In this document: one piece after another, positions 50,820-58,903 of the stretch
Numbering within the stretch: the stretch's first letter is position 1
Layout of the letters: every line of letters starts with the position of its first letter
Assembly (NCBI GenBank): GCA_900550585.1
Contig: URST01000002.1
Coordinates: forward strand, 1 to 64,000
Direction: 5' to 3'
Source: an uncultured Eubacteriales bacterium
GTDB lineage: Bacteria; Bacillota; Clostridia; Oscillospirales; Oscillospiraceae
DNA: 64,000 nt
Made by a program: the position numbers and the translations under genes
The notes under the pieces: model-generated
Seen by the model: only the letters and a program-made list of their open reading frames with translations
What the model was told of the DNA's origin: nothing
Databases searched by the model: none

Positions 50820-51191
50820 ATGAGTACGAGTATTGAACAGGCCCTCGAAAAGCTGCGGAAGGCGAAATGCCCTGCCGGACGCTGCGAGGGCGTTGTTTTC
50901 AAGCCGGTGGTGCGGGCGCTGGAGGACTTCTGCCGGCAGGACGAGGAGTTCGCCCGGGCAGTGATACAGGGCGGCAGCGTGGAGGATTGTATCAGGGCCA
51001 CCGTCAAGGGGGCCGGAAACAGCCTGAGCGACCTTGACGCCTACAAGCGGGCGGCGGCATTTTTCTTCCCCGGCTGCGTTGTGACCATGAAGCTGACCAT
51101 TGTCATGAGCGAGCACGATGTGGCGGCGCAGGAAGCGCCTGTGCCGCAGGAGCACAAGGCGGTGGTGCTGGATCTGACGGACTTTTGGTGA
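50820..51191 (+). CDS. PcfK-like protein
   Basis: The 123-residue protein has SIEQALEKLRKAKCPAGRCEG, CRQDEEFARAVIQGGSVEDCIRATVKG and DLDAYKRAAAFFFPG, the pattern of PcfK-like proteins first noted on conjugative plasmids. It precedes a PcfJ-like gene, the common pair. The ATG at 50820 follows AGGAGG by nine bases; the ATG at 50796 would add eight residues. The function of the family is unknown. Confidence 0.78.
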   Translation: MSTSIEQALEKLRKAKCPAGRCEGVVFKPVVRALEDFCRQDEEFARAVIQGGSVEDCIRATVKGAGNSLSDLDAYKRAAAFFFPGCVVTMKLTIVMSEHDVAAQEAPVPQEHKAVVLDLTDFW

Positions 51192-51196
51192 GCGCC

Positions 51197-52987
51197 ATGG
51201 TCAACGAAAAGGAGAGGGCCGCCCAACTGGAGCGACTGGCGCCGAAGCCGACGGCGCAGGAGATGGAGCAGGTCAACGATCTGTTCCGGCACTTCCTGTT
51301 CAAGCGCTGCGGCAAGGGCGAGATATGGACCACCTGCTGCCGGCGGCATACCTTCGTCAAGCCGGACACGGACAACGCCGACGAGCTGCGCGTCCTGAGC
51401 GCGCCGCACACGCCGGAGCCCCGGAACGGCTGGGACCATTCGCCCACGGTGAAAAGGCGCTGCAGGTGCCCCTACTGCGGCGCGGAGGTCACGGTGAAGG
51501 AGCTGCGGTACTCCGGCGGGCGGGCCAACCTGTGGAGCTTCCGGCGGGCGGTCATCCTGCGGCAGTGGCGGGGCACCCTGTGGGCCACGGCGTGGGACTG
51601 CGACAAGAACTACAGCCGCGTCGGCATGAACGGTGAGCCGATACTGACGAAACTGCCGGAGATGAAGCTGCTGGGCGTGTACCGCTTTACGCCGGGCGTG
51701 GCGGAGCAGGCCACGCGGCCGTGGTGGTGCAGCGGCGGCACACCCATGAGCTACCGGCGCCAGACTGCGCCCGGCAAGAGCAACGGACGCAAGGGCGGTA
51801 TGTGGCAGATCCACTCGCCCTACACCTACTGTGCCGAGCTGGGCGCCAGCTATGACGTGATCGGGCTGCTGGAGGCGGACAAGGGCTTTATGCGTTGGTG
51901 CGGCCTCAGAAAGATACATCTCCCCTCGGACGACTTCATTGAGCTGCTGACGGCGTGCTGCTTTTACACCCGCCAGATCGAAATGCTGGTGAAGCTGGGG
52001 CTGGAGGACGCGGTGAAGGACCTTGTGGGACGCGGCGTGCGGAACGCCGACATCATCAAATGGGACGCGGACAAGCCCAGAGACTTTATGAAATGCACGC
52101 CGAAGGAGGCGATGGCGGCGTGTTCCGTGGGAGAGCCGCTGCGGGTGCTACGGCTGTATATCCGGCACAGGGACACGCCGCTGAAAATGACCATGGAAAA
52201 CGCGGCGTGGCTCACAGAGGCCACCATCGGCCGCGGCGAGGAGAACTACGCCGTGCGACTACTGAAGCGGCTGGGCGTCACGGCGGAGAAGCTGACGGCC
52301 TATCTGGAAAAGAACAGGATAGCGCTGCAGGAGGGCGGCAGACCTGGCTCCGGCACCCGGAGAGGGGCGCTGCAGCTGTACAAGGACTATCTGGATGCGG
52401 CGGAGAACTGCGGGATGGACATGGAGAACCCACTGATCCTCATGCCGCGGGACCTTGTGGAAAAACACGACCGGGTGACGGCGGCGTGGAGCGCCATACA
52501 GCGCCACCGCCTCCGGGCGCAGAACAAAGAAGTAGAGAAGGCTGCCGCGGAGGCCTACAGAAAGCGGCTGCACCGTTTGTCTGAGAAGTACCTGTTCTGG
52601 ACGGACGACTTCCTCATCCGTGCGCCCATCAACGCCGATGAGATCGTGGACGAGGGCAAGTCGCTGAAGCACTGCGTGGGCGGCTACGCAGACAGGCACG
52701 TCAACGGCCGGACCGTTATCCTGTTCCTGCGCCGGCGGGACAGGCCCCACACGCCGCTGGCGACCATTGAGATGAACGGGAACAGGATCGTGCAGGTACA
52801 CGGCTACCGGAATGAGCTGGAGGGCTGCGCCGACAACCCGGACCGGGAGAGTGCCAGAAAGCTGTACGCCGGGGTGCTGGATCCATGGCTGAAATGGCTG
52901 AAGGACGGAAGCAAACGAGAAAAGGACGGCAGGCCGAAGCTGCCGAAAAAGACCAACAAAAAGAAAAGCAGGAGGAATGCGACATGA
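51197..52987 (+). CDS. PcfJ-like protein
   Basis: The 596-residue protein shows an N-terminal region with CRCPYCGAEVTVKELRY (zinc-ribbon type) and a C-terminal PcfJ-type domain with APINADEIVDEGKSLKHCVGGYADRHVNGRTVILFLRRRD...PLATIEM. PcfJ-like proteins occur on conjugative plasmids and in many prophages, next to PcfK; a role in nucleic acid handling is suspected but unproven. The stop overlaps the next start by four bases. No good ribosome site is seen, so the start (ATG 51197 or GTG 51188) is uncertain and may be coupled to the gene before. Confidence 0.8.
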   Translation: MVNEKERAAQLERLAPKPTAQEMEQVNDLFRHFLFKRCGKGEIWTTCCRRHTFVKPDTDNADELRVLSAPHTPEPRNGWDHSPTVKRRCRCPYCGAEVTVKELRYSGGRANLWSFRRAVILRQWRGTLWATAWDCDKNYSRVGMNGEPILTKLPEMKLLGVYRFTPGVAEQATRPWWCSGGTPMSYRRQTAPGKSNGRKGGMWQIHSPYTYCAELGASYDVIGLLEADKGFMRWCGLRKIHLPSDDFIELLTACCFYTRQIEMLVKLGLEDAVKDLVGRGVRNADIIKWDADKPRDFMKCTPKEAMAACSVGEPLRVLRLYIRHRDTPLKMTMENAAWLTEATIGRGEENYAVRLLKRLGVTAEKLTAYLEKNRIALQEGGRPGSGTRRGALQLYKDYLDAAENCGMDMENPLILMPRDLVEKHDRVTAAWSAIQRHRLRAQNKEVEKAAAEAYRKRLHRLSEKYLFWTDDFLIRAPINADEIVDEGKSLKHCVGGYADRHVNGRTVILFLRRRDRPHTPLATIEMNGNRIVQVHGYRNELEGCADNPDRESARKLYAGVLDPWLKWLKDGSKREKDGRPKLPKKTNKKKSRRNAT

Positions 52988-54162
52988 ATATGAAAAATGA
53001 GAGGTGTCCGCTGCAGGCGGAGTGTGAGCGGCGGTGCAGCTTTTATGGCAGGGAAAAGGAGTGCGACTACTATCACGGCAATGCCCGTCCCGGCGCCATG
53101 ATCGACGAGGAGTTGACCGCGACAGAATTGGAGGCGCTGGATGAGTTGTTCGACCAGCGGGATATCGACATCATCACAGAGGAGATCAACTTCTACAAGC
53201 AGCAGGCGGGCATGGCCATTCTGGAGATCGGGAAGCGGCTGGCGGAGGCGAAAAGCCAGCTTTCCCACGGGGAGTGGCTGCCGTGGCTGGAGAAAAAGGT
53301 GGAGTTTTCCGAGCGCTCCGCACAGCAGTATATCCGGCTTTGGAAGGAGTACGGCAAATCCGCAACCGTTGCGGATTTGGGCGTCCGCAAAGCCTTGGTA
53401 TTACTGGCTTTGCCGGAATCTGAGCGGGAGGAGTTCGCCGCCGAAAAGCACGTTGTGGACGGGGCGGAAAAGACCGCCCGGGACATGACGGCCAAGGAAC
53501 TGGAGGAGGCCGTCCGGCAGCGGAAGATCGCGGAGCTGAAGGCGGATTCTGTACAGCGGGAGCTGGACAAGCAGAAGGAATTTGCCGCCCAGGCGGAGGC
53601 AGAGGCGGAAAAGGCCCGGGAGGCGGCGGAGCAGGCCGCCTCCGACGTGCAGGAGGCCAAGGATACCGCCATGGCGGCGCAGAAGGAGTTGGCCCGGGTG
53701 CGGGGCGAGCTGGAGCAGCTGCGCAGCCGCCCGGTGGAGGTGGCGGTGCAGACGGTGAACGCCAGTGAGGAGCAGATCGCCGCCGCCAGAGCCGAGGCTC
53801 AGGAGGCCGCAGCGGCCAAGGCGGAGAAGCTGACCGCCGAGCTGGACAAGGCCCAAAAGGCACTGGAGAAGGCGCTGGATGACAAGAAGGCGGCGGAGGC
53901 CCGTGCGGCAGACGCCGAGCGGGAGCGCAACTCCGCCATGGATGCCGCCAAGAGCTACAAAGCGGAGGCGGAAGCGGCGGCCAAGCGGGCCGCTATGGCT
54001 GCCAACGAGGGGCTGACCCGCTTCAAGGTGGTGTTTGACCAGACGGTGGCCAATGTGAACAAGCTGGCGGAGCTGCTGACGGCACTGCCGGACGGGGAGC
54101 AGGAAAAGCTCCGGCGGGCGCTGGGGGCGCTGGCCGATCAGGTGCGGCGGGTGAGCGCGTGA
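52984..54162 (+). CDS. DUF3102 coiled-coil protein
   Basis: The first 50 residues hold cysteines (CPLQAECERRCSFYGREKECDYY). Residues about 65-120 (AGMAILEIGKRLAEAKSQLSHGEWLPWLEKKVEFSERSAQQYIRLWKEY) are a DUF3102-type domain. From about residue 170 to 350 it is an Ala/Glu/Lys-rich coiled coil, and the C-terminus is LNKLAELLTALPDGEQEKLRRALGALADQVRR. The ATG at 52984 follows GGAGG by eight bases. It may act in early phage DNA functions, but nothing direct shows this. Confidence 0.78.
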   Translation: MNMKNERCPLQAECERRCSFYGREKECDYYHGNARPGAMIDEELTATELEALDELFDQRDIDIITEEINFYKQQAGMAILEIGKRLAEAKSQLSHGEWLPWLEKKVEFSERSAQQYIRLWKEYGKSATVADLGVRKALVLLALPESEREEFAAEKHVVDGAEKTARDMTAKELEEAVRQRKIAELKADSVQRELDKQKEFAAQAEAEAEKAREAAEQAASDVQEAKDTAMAAQKELARVRGELEQLRSRPVEVAVQTVNASEEQIAAARAEAQEAAAAKAEKLTAELDKAQKALEKALDDKKAAEARAADAERERNSAMDAAKSYKAEAEAAAKRAAMAANEGLTRFKVVFDQTVANVNKLAELLTALPDGEQEKLRRALGALADQVRRVSA

Positions 54163-55853
54163 ACGGCGTGAACCTGCGAAATCCCAAGGCGTACTGTGAG
54201 CACCTGCTGCGCATCCGCACCAAGGAGCAGAAGCTGGCGCCGCTGGTATTCAATGAGGCGCAGGAGCATCTGTATGGCGTGATCCGGCAGCAAGCGGCGG
54301 CAGGGAAGCCCATCCGCATCATCGTGCTGAAGGGACGGCAGGAGGGCATATCCACCGTGACGGAGGGCCTGATGTTTCAGGACACTGTGACGAGGCCCAA
54401 CGTGAAGACCCTCATCGTGGCCCACGATACCACGGCCACGGGGAACCTGTTCAAGATGAACAAGCTGTTTTACGACTGCCTGCCCCCGTGGGCGCGGCCC
54501 CTGCGGAAGAACAGCAACGCCAAGGAGCTGGTGTTCGAGAACCCCACCCGGGACGACGGCGAGAAACGCCGCCGCCCCGGTCTGCGCAGCAGCATCCGGT
54601 GCCAGACGGCGGGCAAGGGCGGCGTGGGCCGTTCGGATACGCTGACTAACGTACATATTTCGGAGTACGCTTTCTGGCCCAGCAACAAGGAGGACCTGCT
54701 GCTGGGCGTCATGCAGACGGTGCCCAACGACCCGGGGACAATGGTGGTCATCGAGAGCACCGCCAACGGCGTGGAGCACTTCAAGGCCCTGTGGGACGGT
54801 GCGGTGGCCGGCGACAACGAGTGGGTGCCGGTGTTCCTGCCGTGGTACATGGAGAAGGGCTACCGGATGGCCTGCGCCGGCGGCGAGGCGTGGACCCAGG
54901 AGGAGCAGCAGCTGCAGAAGGACTTCGGGTTGGACACGGAGCAGCTGATGTGGAGGCGGTGGTGCATCAAGGCCAACTGCGGCGGCAATGTGGACAAGTT
55001 CCGGCAGGAGTACCCCAACACGCCGGAGGAGGCGTTCCTGCTGTCGGGCCGTCCGTTCTTCGACAACCGGGCGCTGGCCGTCCGGCGGATGCACGCGCCG
55101 GAGCCTGCACGGGTTGGGTGGTTCACCTACGAGTCACCGGAGGAGACAGGCGCAAAGCCGGAGGGCTGGCGGTTTTCCGAGGTGGAAAAGGGCGGCATCC
55201 GCATCTGGCAGGAGCCGGAGGAGGGGGTACCCTACGTCCTGGGCGGCGATACGGCGGGGGAGGGCAGCGACTGCTTCACCGCCTTCGTCATCGACAACCG
55301 GACGGGTCGTCAGGTGGCGGAGCTGCAGCAGCGGCAGTCGGAGATCCTGTACGCCCGGCAGATCTACTGCTTGGGACGTTACTACAACGACGCGCTGACC
55401 GCCATCGAGGTCAACTTCTCCACCTATCCGGAGCGGAAGCTGGAGGAGTGGGAGTACCCCAGCCTGTACCAGCGGGAGCGGTTTGACACCTACGCCAACA
55501 CCATGGTCAAGGCCTTCGGCTGGGAGACCAGCGGCAAGACGCGGCCACAGGCGCTGGCGGAGCTGCACACGGTGATGGAGGAGTCACCGGAGCTGGTGGT
55601 GTCCCAATGGACGCTGGGGGAGATGGTGGTGTTTGTGTATGATGCCCACGGGAAGCCGCAGGCGGCGGTGGGCGAGCACGACGACCTTGTGATGGCGGCG
55701 GCCATCACCCACACGGCCCGCACCCAGCAGCGGTACACGGCGGAGGAGACGGCGGGCAGCCGGAAGCACTGGACGCCGGACATGTGGGAGGACTGGCACC
55801 GCGCCGATCCGGAGACGCGGAAATATCTGGAAAAACGGTGGGGAGCGAGGTGA
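54159..55853 (+). CDS. terL: Phage terminase, large subunit
   Basis: TerL is the ATP-driven DNA packaging motor and headful/cos nuclease. The ATPase part has a Walker A-like KGRQEGIS (about residue 53), VAHDTTATGNLF, and a Walker B-type NVHISEYAFW; the nuclease part has GGDTAGEGSDCFTAFVIDN, IEVNFSTYPE and GEHDDLVMAAAITH with the metal-binding aspartates. Its 564 residues are typical. The start is a GTG overlapping the previous stop (GTGA). The small subunit gene is over 4 kb downstream instead of next to it. Confidence 0.92.
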   Translation: MNGVNLRNPKAYCEHLLRIRTKEQKLAPLVFNEAQEHLYGVIRQQAAAGKPIRIIVLKGRQEGISTVTEGLMFQDTVTRPNVKTLIVAHDTTATGNLFKMNKLFYDCLPPWARPLRKNSNAKELVFENPTRDDGEKRRRPGLRSSIRCQTAGKGGVGRSDTLTNVHISEYAFWPSNKEDLLLGVMQTVPNDPGTMVVIESTANGVEHFKALWDGAVAGDNEWVPVFLPWYMEKGYRMACAGGEAWTQEEQQLQKDFGLDTEQLMWRRWCIKANCGGNVDKFRQEYPNTPEEAFLLSGRPFFDNRALAVRRMHAPEPARVGWFTYESPEETGAKPEGWRFSEVEKGGIRIWQEPEEGVPYVLGGDTAGEGSDCFTAFVIDNRTGRQVAELQQRQSEILYARQIYCLGRYYNDALTAIEVNFSTYPERKLEEWEYPSLYQRERFDTYANTMVKAFGWETSGKTRPQALAELHTVMEESPELVVSQWTLGEMVVFVYDAHGKPQAAVGEHDDLVMAAAITHTARTQQRYTAEETAGSRKHWTPDMWEDWHRADPETRKYLEKRWGAR

Positions 55854-55901
55854 GCGCCGCTTACCTTACCCACCTATAAAAAATGACAGGAGGAATTTTT
55901 T

Positions 55902-56048
55902 ATGAATGTGCTGGAAATTCTGGCGTGCGCGGCATTGCTGCTGTGGACGGCGGGCGGCGCCTATGTGGTGCTGACGGCCCGGAAGTGGGACTTCGTGATG
56001 GAGGCTCTGCTGGACGTGCTGGAGGAGGAATACGGAGATGAAGACTGA
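55902..56048 (+). CDS. 48-residue membrane peptide
   Basis: The ATG follows AGGAGGAAT by seven bases. The product is VLEILACAALLLWTAGGAYVVLTA, a membrane span, plus an acidic tail (LDVLEEEYGDED). It overlaps the next gene by 11 bp. It could be a small phage membrane protein; the family is unknown. Confidence 0.65.
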   Translation: MNVLEILACAALLLWTAGGAYVVLTARKWDFVMEALLDVLEEEYGDED

Positions 56049-56490
56049 GAAGATCGCGGCGGCGCTGCGGTGCTCGTCACAGGTACCGGGGCAGCAGCTG
56101 GATTGCAGAACCTGCCCCTATCACATGGAAGAGTCGGTTGACGGTGTCGACTATGCGGGCTGCGACTGCGACCGCATTGCCGTGGATGCCGCCGACCGGC
56201 TGGAGGAGCTGGTGGACCGCTGTGCCCGCTACGCCGAGGAGATCGCGGTGCTGCGGGAGCGGGCAAAGCGGGTGGCCGTCACTGAACGGCGGCCCAAAAG
56301 AGATGGGCGCTATCTGTGCTGGTATACGTTTGGAAAAGAGCGGGATTCGGTTCTATATCAGAGCATGGTGTTTTGTCAGGTACTGGACTACTACGCCACT
56401 GACCCGAGGCCGCACTTCCAACACGAGGGTACGCACGGAATGGCCGTGACGCACTGGATGGATATCCCAGAGGTGACGCAGGATGAGTAA
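56038..56490 (+). CDS. Phage protein with DUF551-like C-terminus
   Basis: The 150-residue protein starts with a cysteine-rich region (CRTCPYHMEESVDGVDYAGCDCDRIAVDAADRLEEL), a helical part, then RDGRYLCWYTF, and ends in MAVTHWMDIPEV. Ends of the form VTHWMxLPE are typical of DUF551. GGAGGAATACGGAG is upstream. It overlaps the next gene by eight bases. No biochemical role is known. Confidence 0.75.
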   Translation: MKTEKIAAALRCSSQVPGQQLDCRTCPYHMEESVDGVDYAGCDCDRIAVDAADRLEELVDRCARYAEEIAVLRERAKRVAVTERRPKRDGRYLCWYTFGKERDSVLYQSMVFCQVLDYYATDPRPHFQHEGTHGMAVTHWMDIPEVTQDE

Positions 56491-57064
56491 GGCTGTACTT
56501 ATCAGCATCCGGCCCAAGTGGTGCGAGAAGATTTGCAACGGCGAAAAGACCGTCGAAGTGCGCAAGACTCGCCCAAAGCTGCAAACGCCGTTCAAGTGCT
56601 ATATCTACTGCACGCTGCAAGGAATGAACGATTTTTTCCGCGCAGAACTCGGCGGAGACGTTGCCGGATGGAACAGGGGTAGATGGGGCGACAGAAAGGG
56701 TGCGGTCATCGGGGAGTTCACCTGCGACCGTGTCTATCGCCTTGTGACATCCGGCCCCGGCGGCTCCTATTCCGTTGAGGGGGAGGAACAGAGCACGACG
56801 AACCTGGTGGCCAGATGGTCGTGCATCGGCCTCAGCGATATGCACACCTATTTGAAGTCGAAGACCGGCTACGGCCTGCACATCTCCGGCTTGAAGGTCT
56901 ATGACGCACCGAAGGGGCTGGATGCCTTCCGGAGGGCGTGTGCGCACGACTGGTACTGCGACAGTTGCGCTATGCACTGGGAAAACAACGGAACCTGCGG
57001 CAACGAGAGCCTGCGCCTCAAGCGTCCGCCTCAGAGCTGGTGCTATGTGCAGGAGGTGGAGTAG
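56483..57064 (+). CDS. ASCH/PUA-like domain protein with C-terminal cysteines
   Basis: The start AVLISIRPKWCEKICNGEKTVEVRKTRP is the typical ASCH-fold entry, which binds RNA or nucleotides in other proteins. The middle has GAVIGEFTCDRVYRLV. The C-terminus has cysteines (CAHDWYCDSCAMHWENNGTC) that may bind zinc. Its 193 residues are longer than minimal ASCH proteins. Codon use is less GC-rich than its neighbours, hinting at recent acquisition. It may be a modifier or regulator of host RNA, which is speculative. Confidence 0.75.
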   Translation: MSKAVLISIRPKWCEKICNGEKTVEVRKTRPKLQTPFKCYIYCTLQGMNDFFRAELGGDVAGWNRGRWGDRKGAVIGEFTCDRVYRLVTSGPGGSYSVEGEEQSTTNLVARWSCIGLSDMHTYLKSKTGYGLHISGLKVYDAPKGLDAFRRACAHDWYCDSCAMHWENNGTCGNESLRLKRPPQSWCYVQEVE

Positions 57065-57232
57065 ATGTTGGTGATGAGTGACAAACAGGCAGCGGCGGCG
57101 CTGCGGGCGTATCTGGAAAACCGCGAGATGCCGGCGGTGGTATACACGGCCATCTGCGTGGCCATCCGCAGGCTGGAGGGGCCGGAGACCACGGACAGGC
57201 CCCACAGCGTTATGGAGTATCGGGAATCGTGA
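57065..57232 (+). CDS. 55-residue hypothetical phage protein
   Basis: The ATG follows AGGAGG by eight bases and is directly behind the ASCH gene's stop. The product MLVMSDKQAAAALRAYLENREMPAVVYTAICVAIRRLEG is helical with a charged C-terminus. No family is recognised. Confidence 0.62.
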   Translation: MLVMSDKQAAAALRAYLENREMPAVVYTAICVAIRRLEGPETTDRPHSVMEYRES

Positions 57233-57250
57233 TTCGGAAAGGAGAAAAAC

Positions 57251-57565
57251 ATGAAGGTTTTTATCAGCCAGCCCATGAGGGGCAAGACAGCCGGGGAGAT
57301 TATAACCGAGCGGGAGCGCCTGATCGGCAAGGCGCGGGAGCACTATGGCGCGGACATTGAGGTGATCGACAGCTACATCCAGCATGGTGCACATTCGAAG
57401 CACAATGCGTTGTGGCAACTGGGGAAATCGCTGGAACTGATGAGCGCGGCGGATGCGGCCGTGTTTGCGCAGGACTGGGAGGGCGCCAGAGAGTGCCGTA
57501 TCGAGAATATGGCCGCCGTCCTGTACGGCCTGGAGGTGCTGGAGGTGTATAGCCGTGGGGACTGA
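57251..57565 (+). CDS. DUF4406 (nucleoside 2-deoxyribosyltransferase-like) protein
   Basis: MKVFISQPMRGKTAGEIITERERLIGKA and the later AVFAQDWEGARECRIENMAAVLYG are the DUF4406 pattern, a Rossmann-like fold related to nucleoside 2-deoxyribosyltransferases. The 104-residue size is normal. AAAGGAG lies before the ATG. It could act in nucleotide metabolism or DNA modification in the infected cell, but no function is proven. It overlaps the next gene by 11 bp. Confidence 0.82.
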   Translation: MKVFISQPMRGKTAGEIITERERLIGKAREHYGADIEVIDSYIQHGAHSKHNALWQLGKSLELMSAADAAVFAQDWEGARECRIENMAAVLYGLEVLEVYSRGD

Positions 57566-57875
57566 AAAGGTGTACGCCGATCTTCAAGCGGCGGTGGCCG
57601 AGGCGGTCGCCGCCATGACAGAGCAGCGGGGGCGGGGCTACGCCAGCGATAAGGAAAGCTGGGCAGATCTGGCCAAGCGGGTGGAGGAGTGCGACGACCT
57701 GCTGAAGAATATTAAAAAGGTCCAGAAGGATATGTGGAAGGCCATCCGGGAGAATGACCCGGACAGCTACGGCGCACTGTCCGCCGAGCTGCTGCGAGAG
57801 GCACTGGCCATGACCATGAACTGGCTGGGCGTCACGGCAGCCAGTAAGGTGGCGCTGGAGATGACGGAGGAGTGA
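57555..57875 (+). CDS. Hypothetical helical phage protein
   Basis: The 106-residue protein begins at GTG 57555 after GGAGGTG. Its helices (ADLQAAVAEAVAAMTEQRG, WADLAKRVEECDDLLKNIKKVQKDMWKAI, LSAELLREALAMTMNWLG) give no known domain. It lies in the cargo block between large terminase and Rep. Confidence 0.68.
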   Translation: MGTEKVYADLQAAVAEAVAAMTEQRGRGYASDKESWADLAKRVEECDDLLKNIKKVQKDMWKAIRENDPDSYGALSAELLREALAMTMNWLGVTAASKVALEMTEE

Positions 57876-57879
57876 GAGC

Positions 57880-58503
57880 ATGGCGCGGAAATACCCCATG
57901 ACGGTGGAGGAGATCGTGACCAGCTACCGGCAGGCCAGGAACCAGCAGACCCAGATCGGCGTGCTGGCGGATCTGAACGTCTGCACACGCAAGGAGATCA
58001 AGGATCTGCTGGCCGAGGCCGGGGCGCTGAAAGCCCCCCCTGAAAACAAGGGCGGGCGGCCCGTCACCTTCGACACGGAGCTGGCCCGGCGGCTGTGGAG
58101 CGAGGGGCTGACGGACACGGAGATCGCGGCCCAGCTGGGCATCCCCGTGGTGCGGTTCGCCAAGTGGCGGCAGCGGGTGGGCCTGCTGCGGCCCCGCACC
58201 GTTCAGACGCGGCGCGAGGACACAACAAAAAAGCCGGCGCAGGCCGGCGGCGTACAGGAGGAACAGAGCATGAAGAAGCAGAATGTGGACGCGATGGAGG
58301 CTTGCGCAGCGGCGCCCGGCATGGTGACGGTGAAGACGCTGCGGGCGCTGCTGGATGCGGCGGAGGCCTCCGGCTACGGCGACGCGCCGCTGGAGGTCAA
58401 GGGCTGCCGGTTCGCGGAGATGCACCTGCGGGTGGAAACGCTCATCGGCGCGGAGGCGCCGGGGACGCTGGTGGAGCTGATGGCCACGCCGGCGGAGGCG
58501 TAA
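57880..58503 (+). CDS. Putative HTH DNA-binding phage protein
   Basis: The 207-residue protein contains a helix-turn-helix-like segment, DTELARRLWSEGLTDTEIAAQLGIPVVRFAKWRQRVGLL (about residues 66-104), preceded by a second possible one (MTVEEIVTSYRQARNQQTQIGVLADLNV). The C-terminus is Ala/Glu-rich with no domain. It may be a late regulator or terminase-related DNA binder, an inference from the HTH alone. Confidence 0.72.
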   Translation: MARKYPMTVEEIVTSYRQARNQQTQIGVLADLNVCTRKEIKDLLAEAGALKAPPENKGGRPVTFDTELARRLWSEGLTDTEIAAQLGIPVVRFAKWRQRVGLLRPRTVQTRREDTTKKPAQAGGVQEEQSMKKQNVDAMEACAAAPGMVTVKTLRALLDAAEASGYGDAPLEVKGCRFAEMHLRVETLIGAEAPGTLVELMATPAEA

Positions 58504-58512
58504 AAACGAAAA

Positions 58513-58541
58513 AGCCCTCGCCCCGGACAGGGGCGAGGGCT
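58513..58541 (-). terminator. Terminator-like hairpin oriented to the minus strand
   Basis: A perfect 12-bp stem (AGCCCTCGCCCC/GGGGCGAGGGCT) has its T-run (TTTTTCGTTTTT) only on the minus strand. No minus-strand gene is seen to its right, so it may stop antisense transcripts. Confidence 0.65.
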
Positions 58542-58903
58542 GCGGCGATGAAGCGGGCTTTGATATCGCTGCCCTGATGGGTCGAAGGCCTGCGCTGGAT
58601 GCGCGGGGTACGGACGTAGGCACGTTGGGGCGGCGATATGAGGGCCTGAAGGACAAGCCTTACATTATATACGATACGCGCACGCGCGTATCTGTGCGCT
58701 GGTTAAAAGCCTATGTTTACCGGGATGGCCTCTTGCGAGGGACATCGGGACGGCATCCCGGTGTCCGGATGGCGCGGCAGGCGCAAGGGGCTCATGCCGG
58801 TGCGAGAAATGCGAAGGCCTCCGCGCGGGATGCGGGCGCGACCTATGCTATTTTATCGCGTGAGGGCAGATACAGGAAAATTTGGGGGAGAGAGGAAAAC
58901 AGC
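58542..58903. other. Gene-free structured stretch before the Rep-like gene, possible origin
   Basis: These 360 bp have no supported gene. They hold a 20-bp inverted repeat, GATACGCGC-AC-GCGCGTATC (58673-58692), next to an AT-rich patch (TTACATTATATAC, 58660), and a second hairpin (GACATCGGGA/TCCCGGTGTC, near 58740). A long frame runs through it into the Rep gene but lacks ribosome site and similarity. An origin for the adjacent Rep is possible but unproven. Confidence 0.5.

Noticed and set aside
58577..58903. 109-residue N-terminal extension of the Rep-like protein
   Set aside because: There is no ribosome site at 58577, the sequence shows no family pattern and is full of inverted repeats, while ATG 58904 has a ribosome site.
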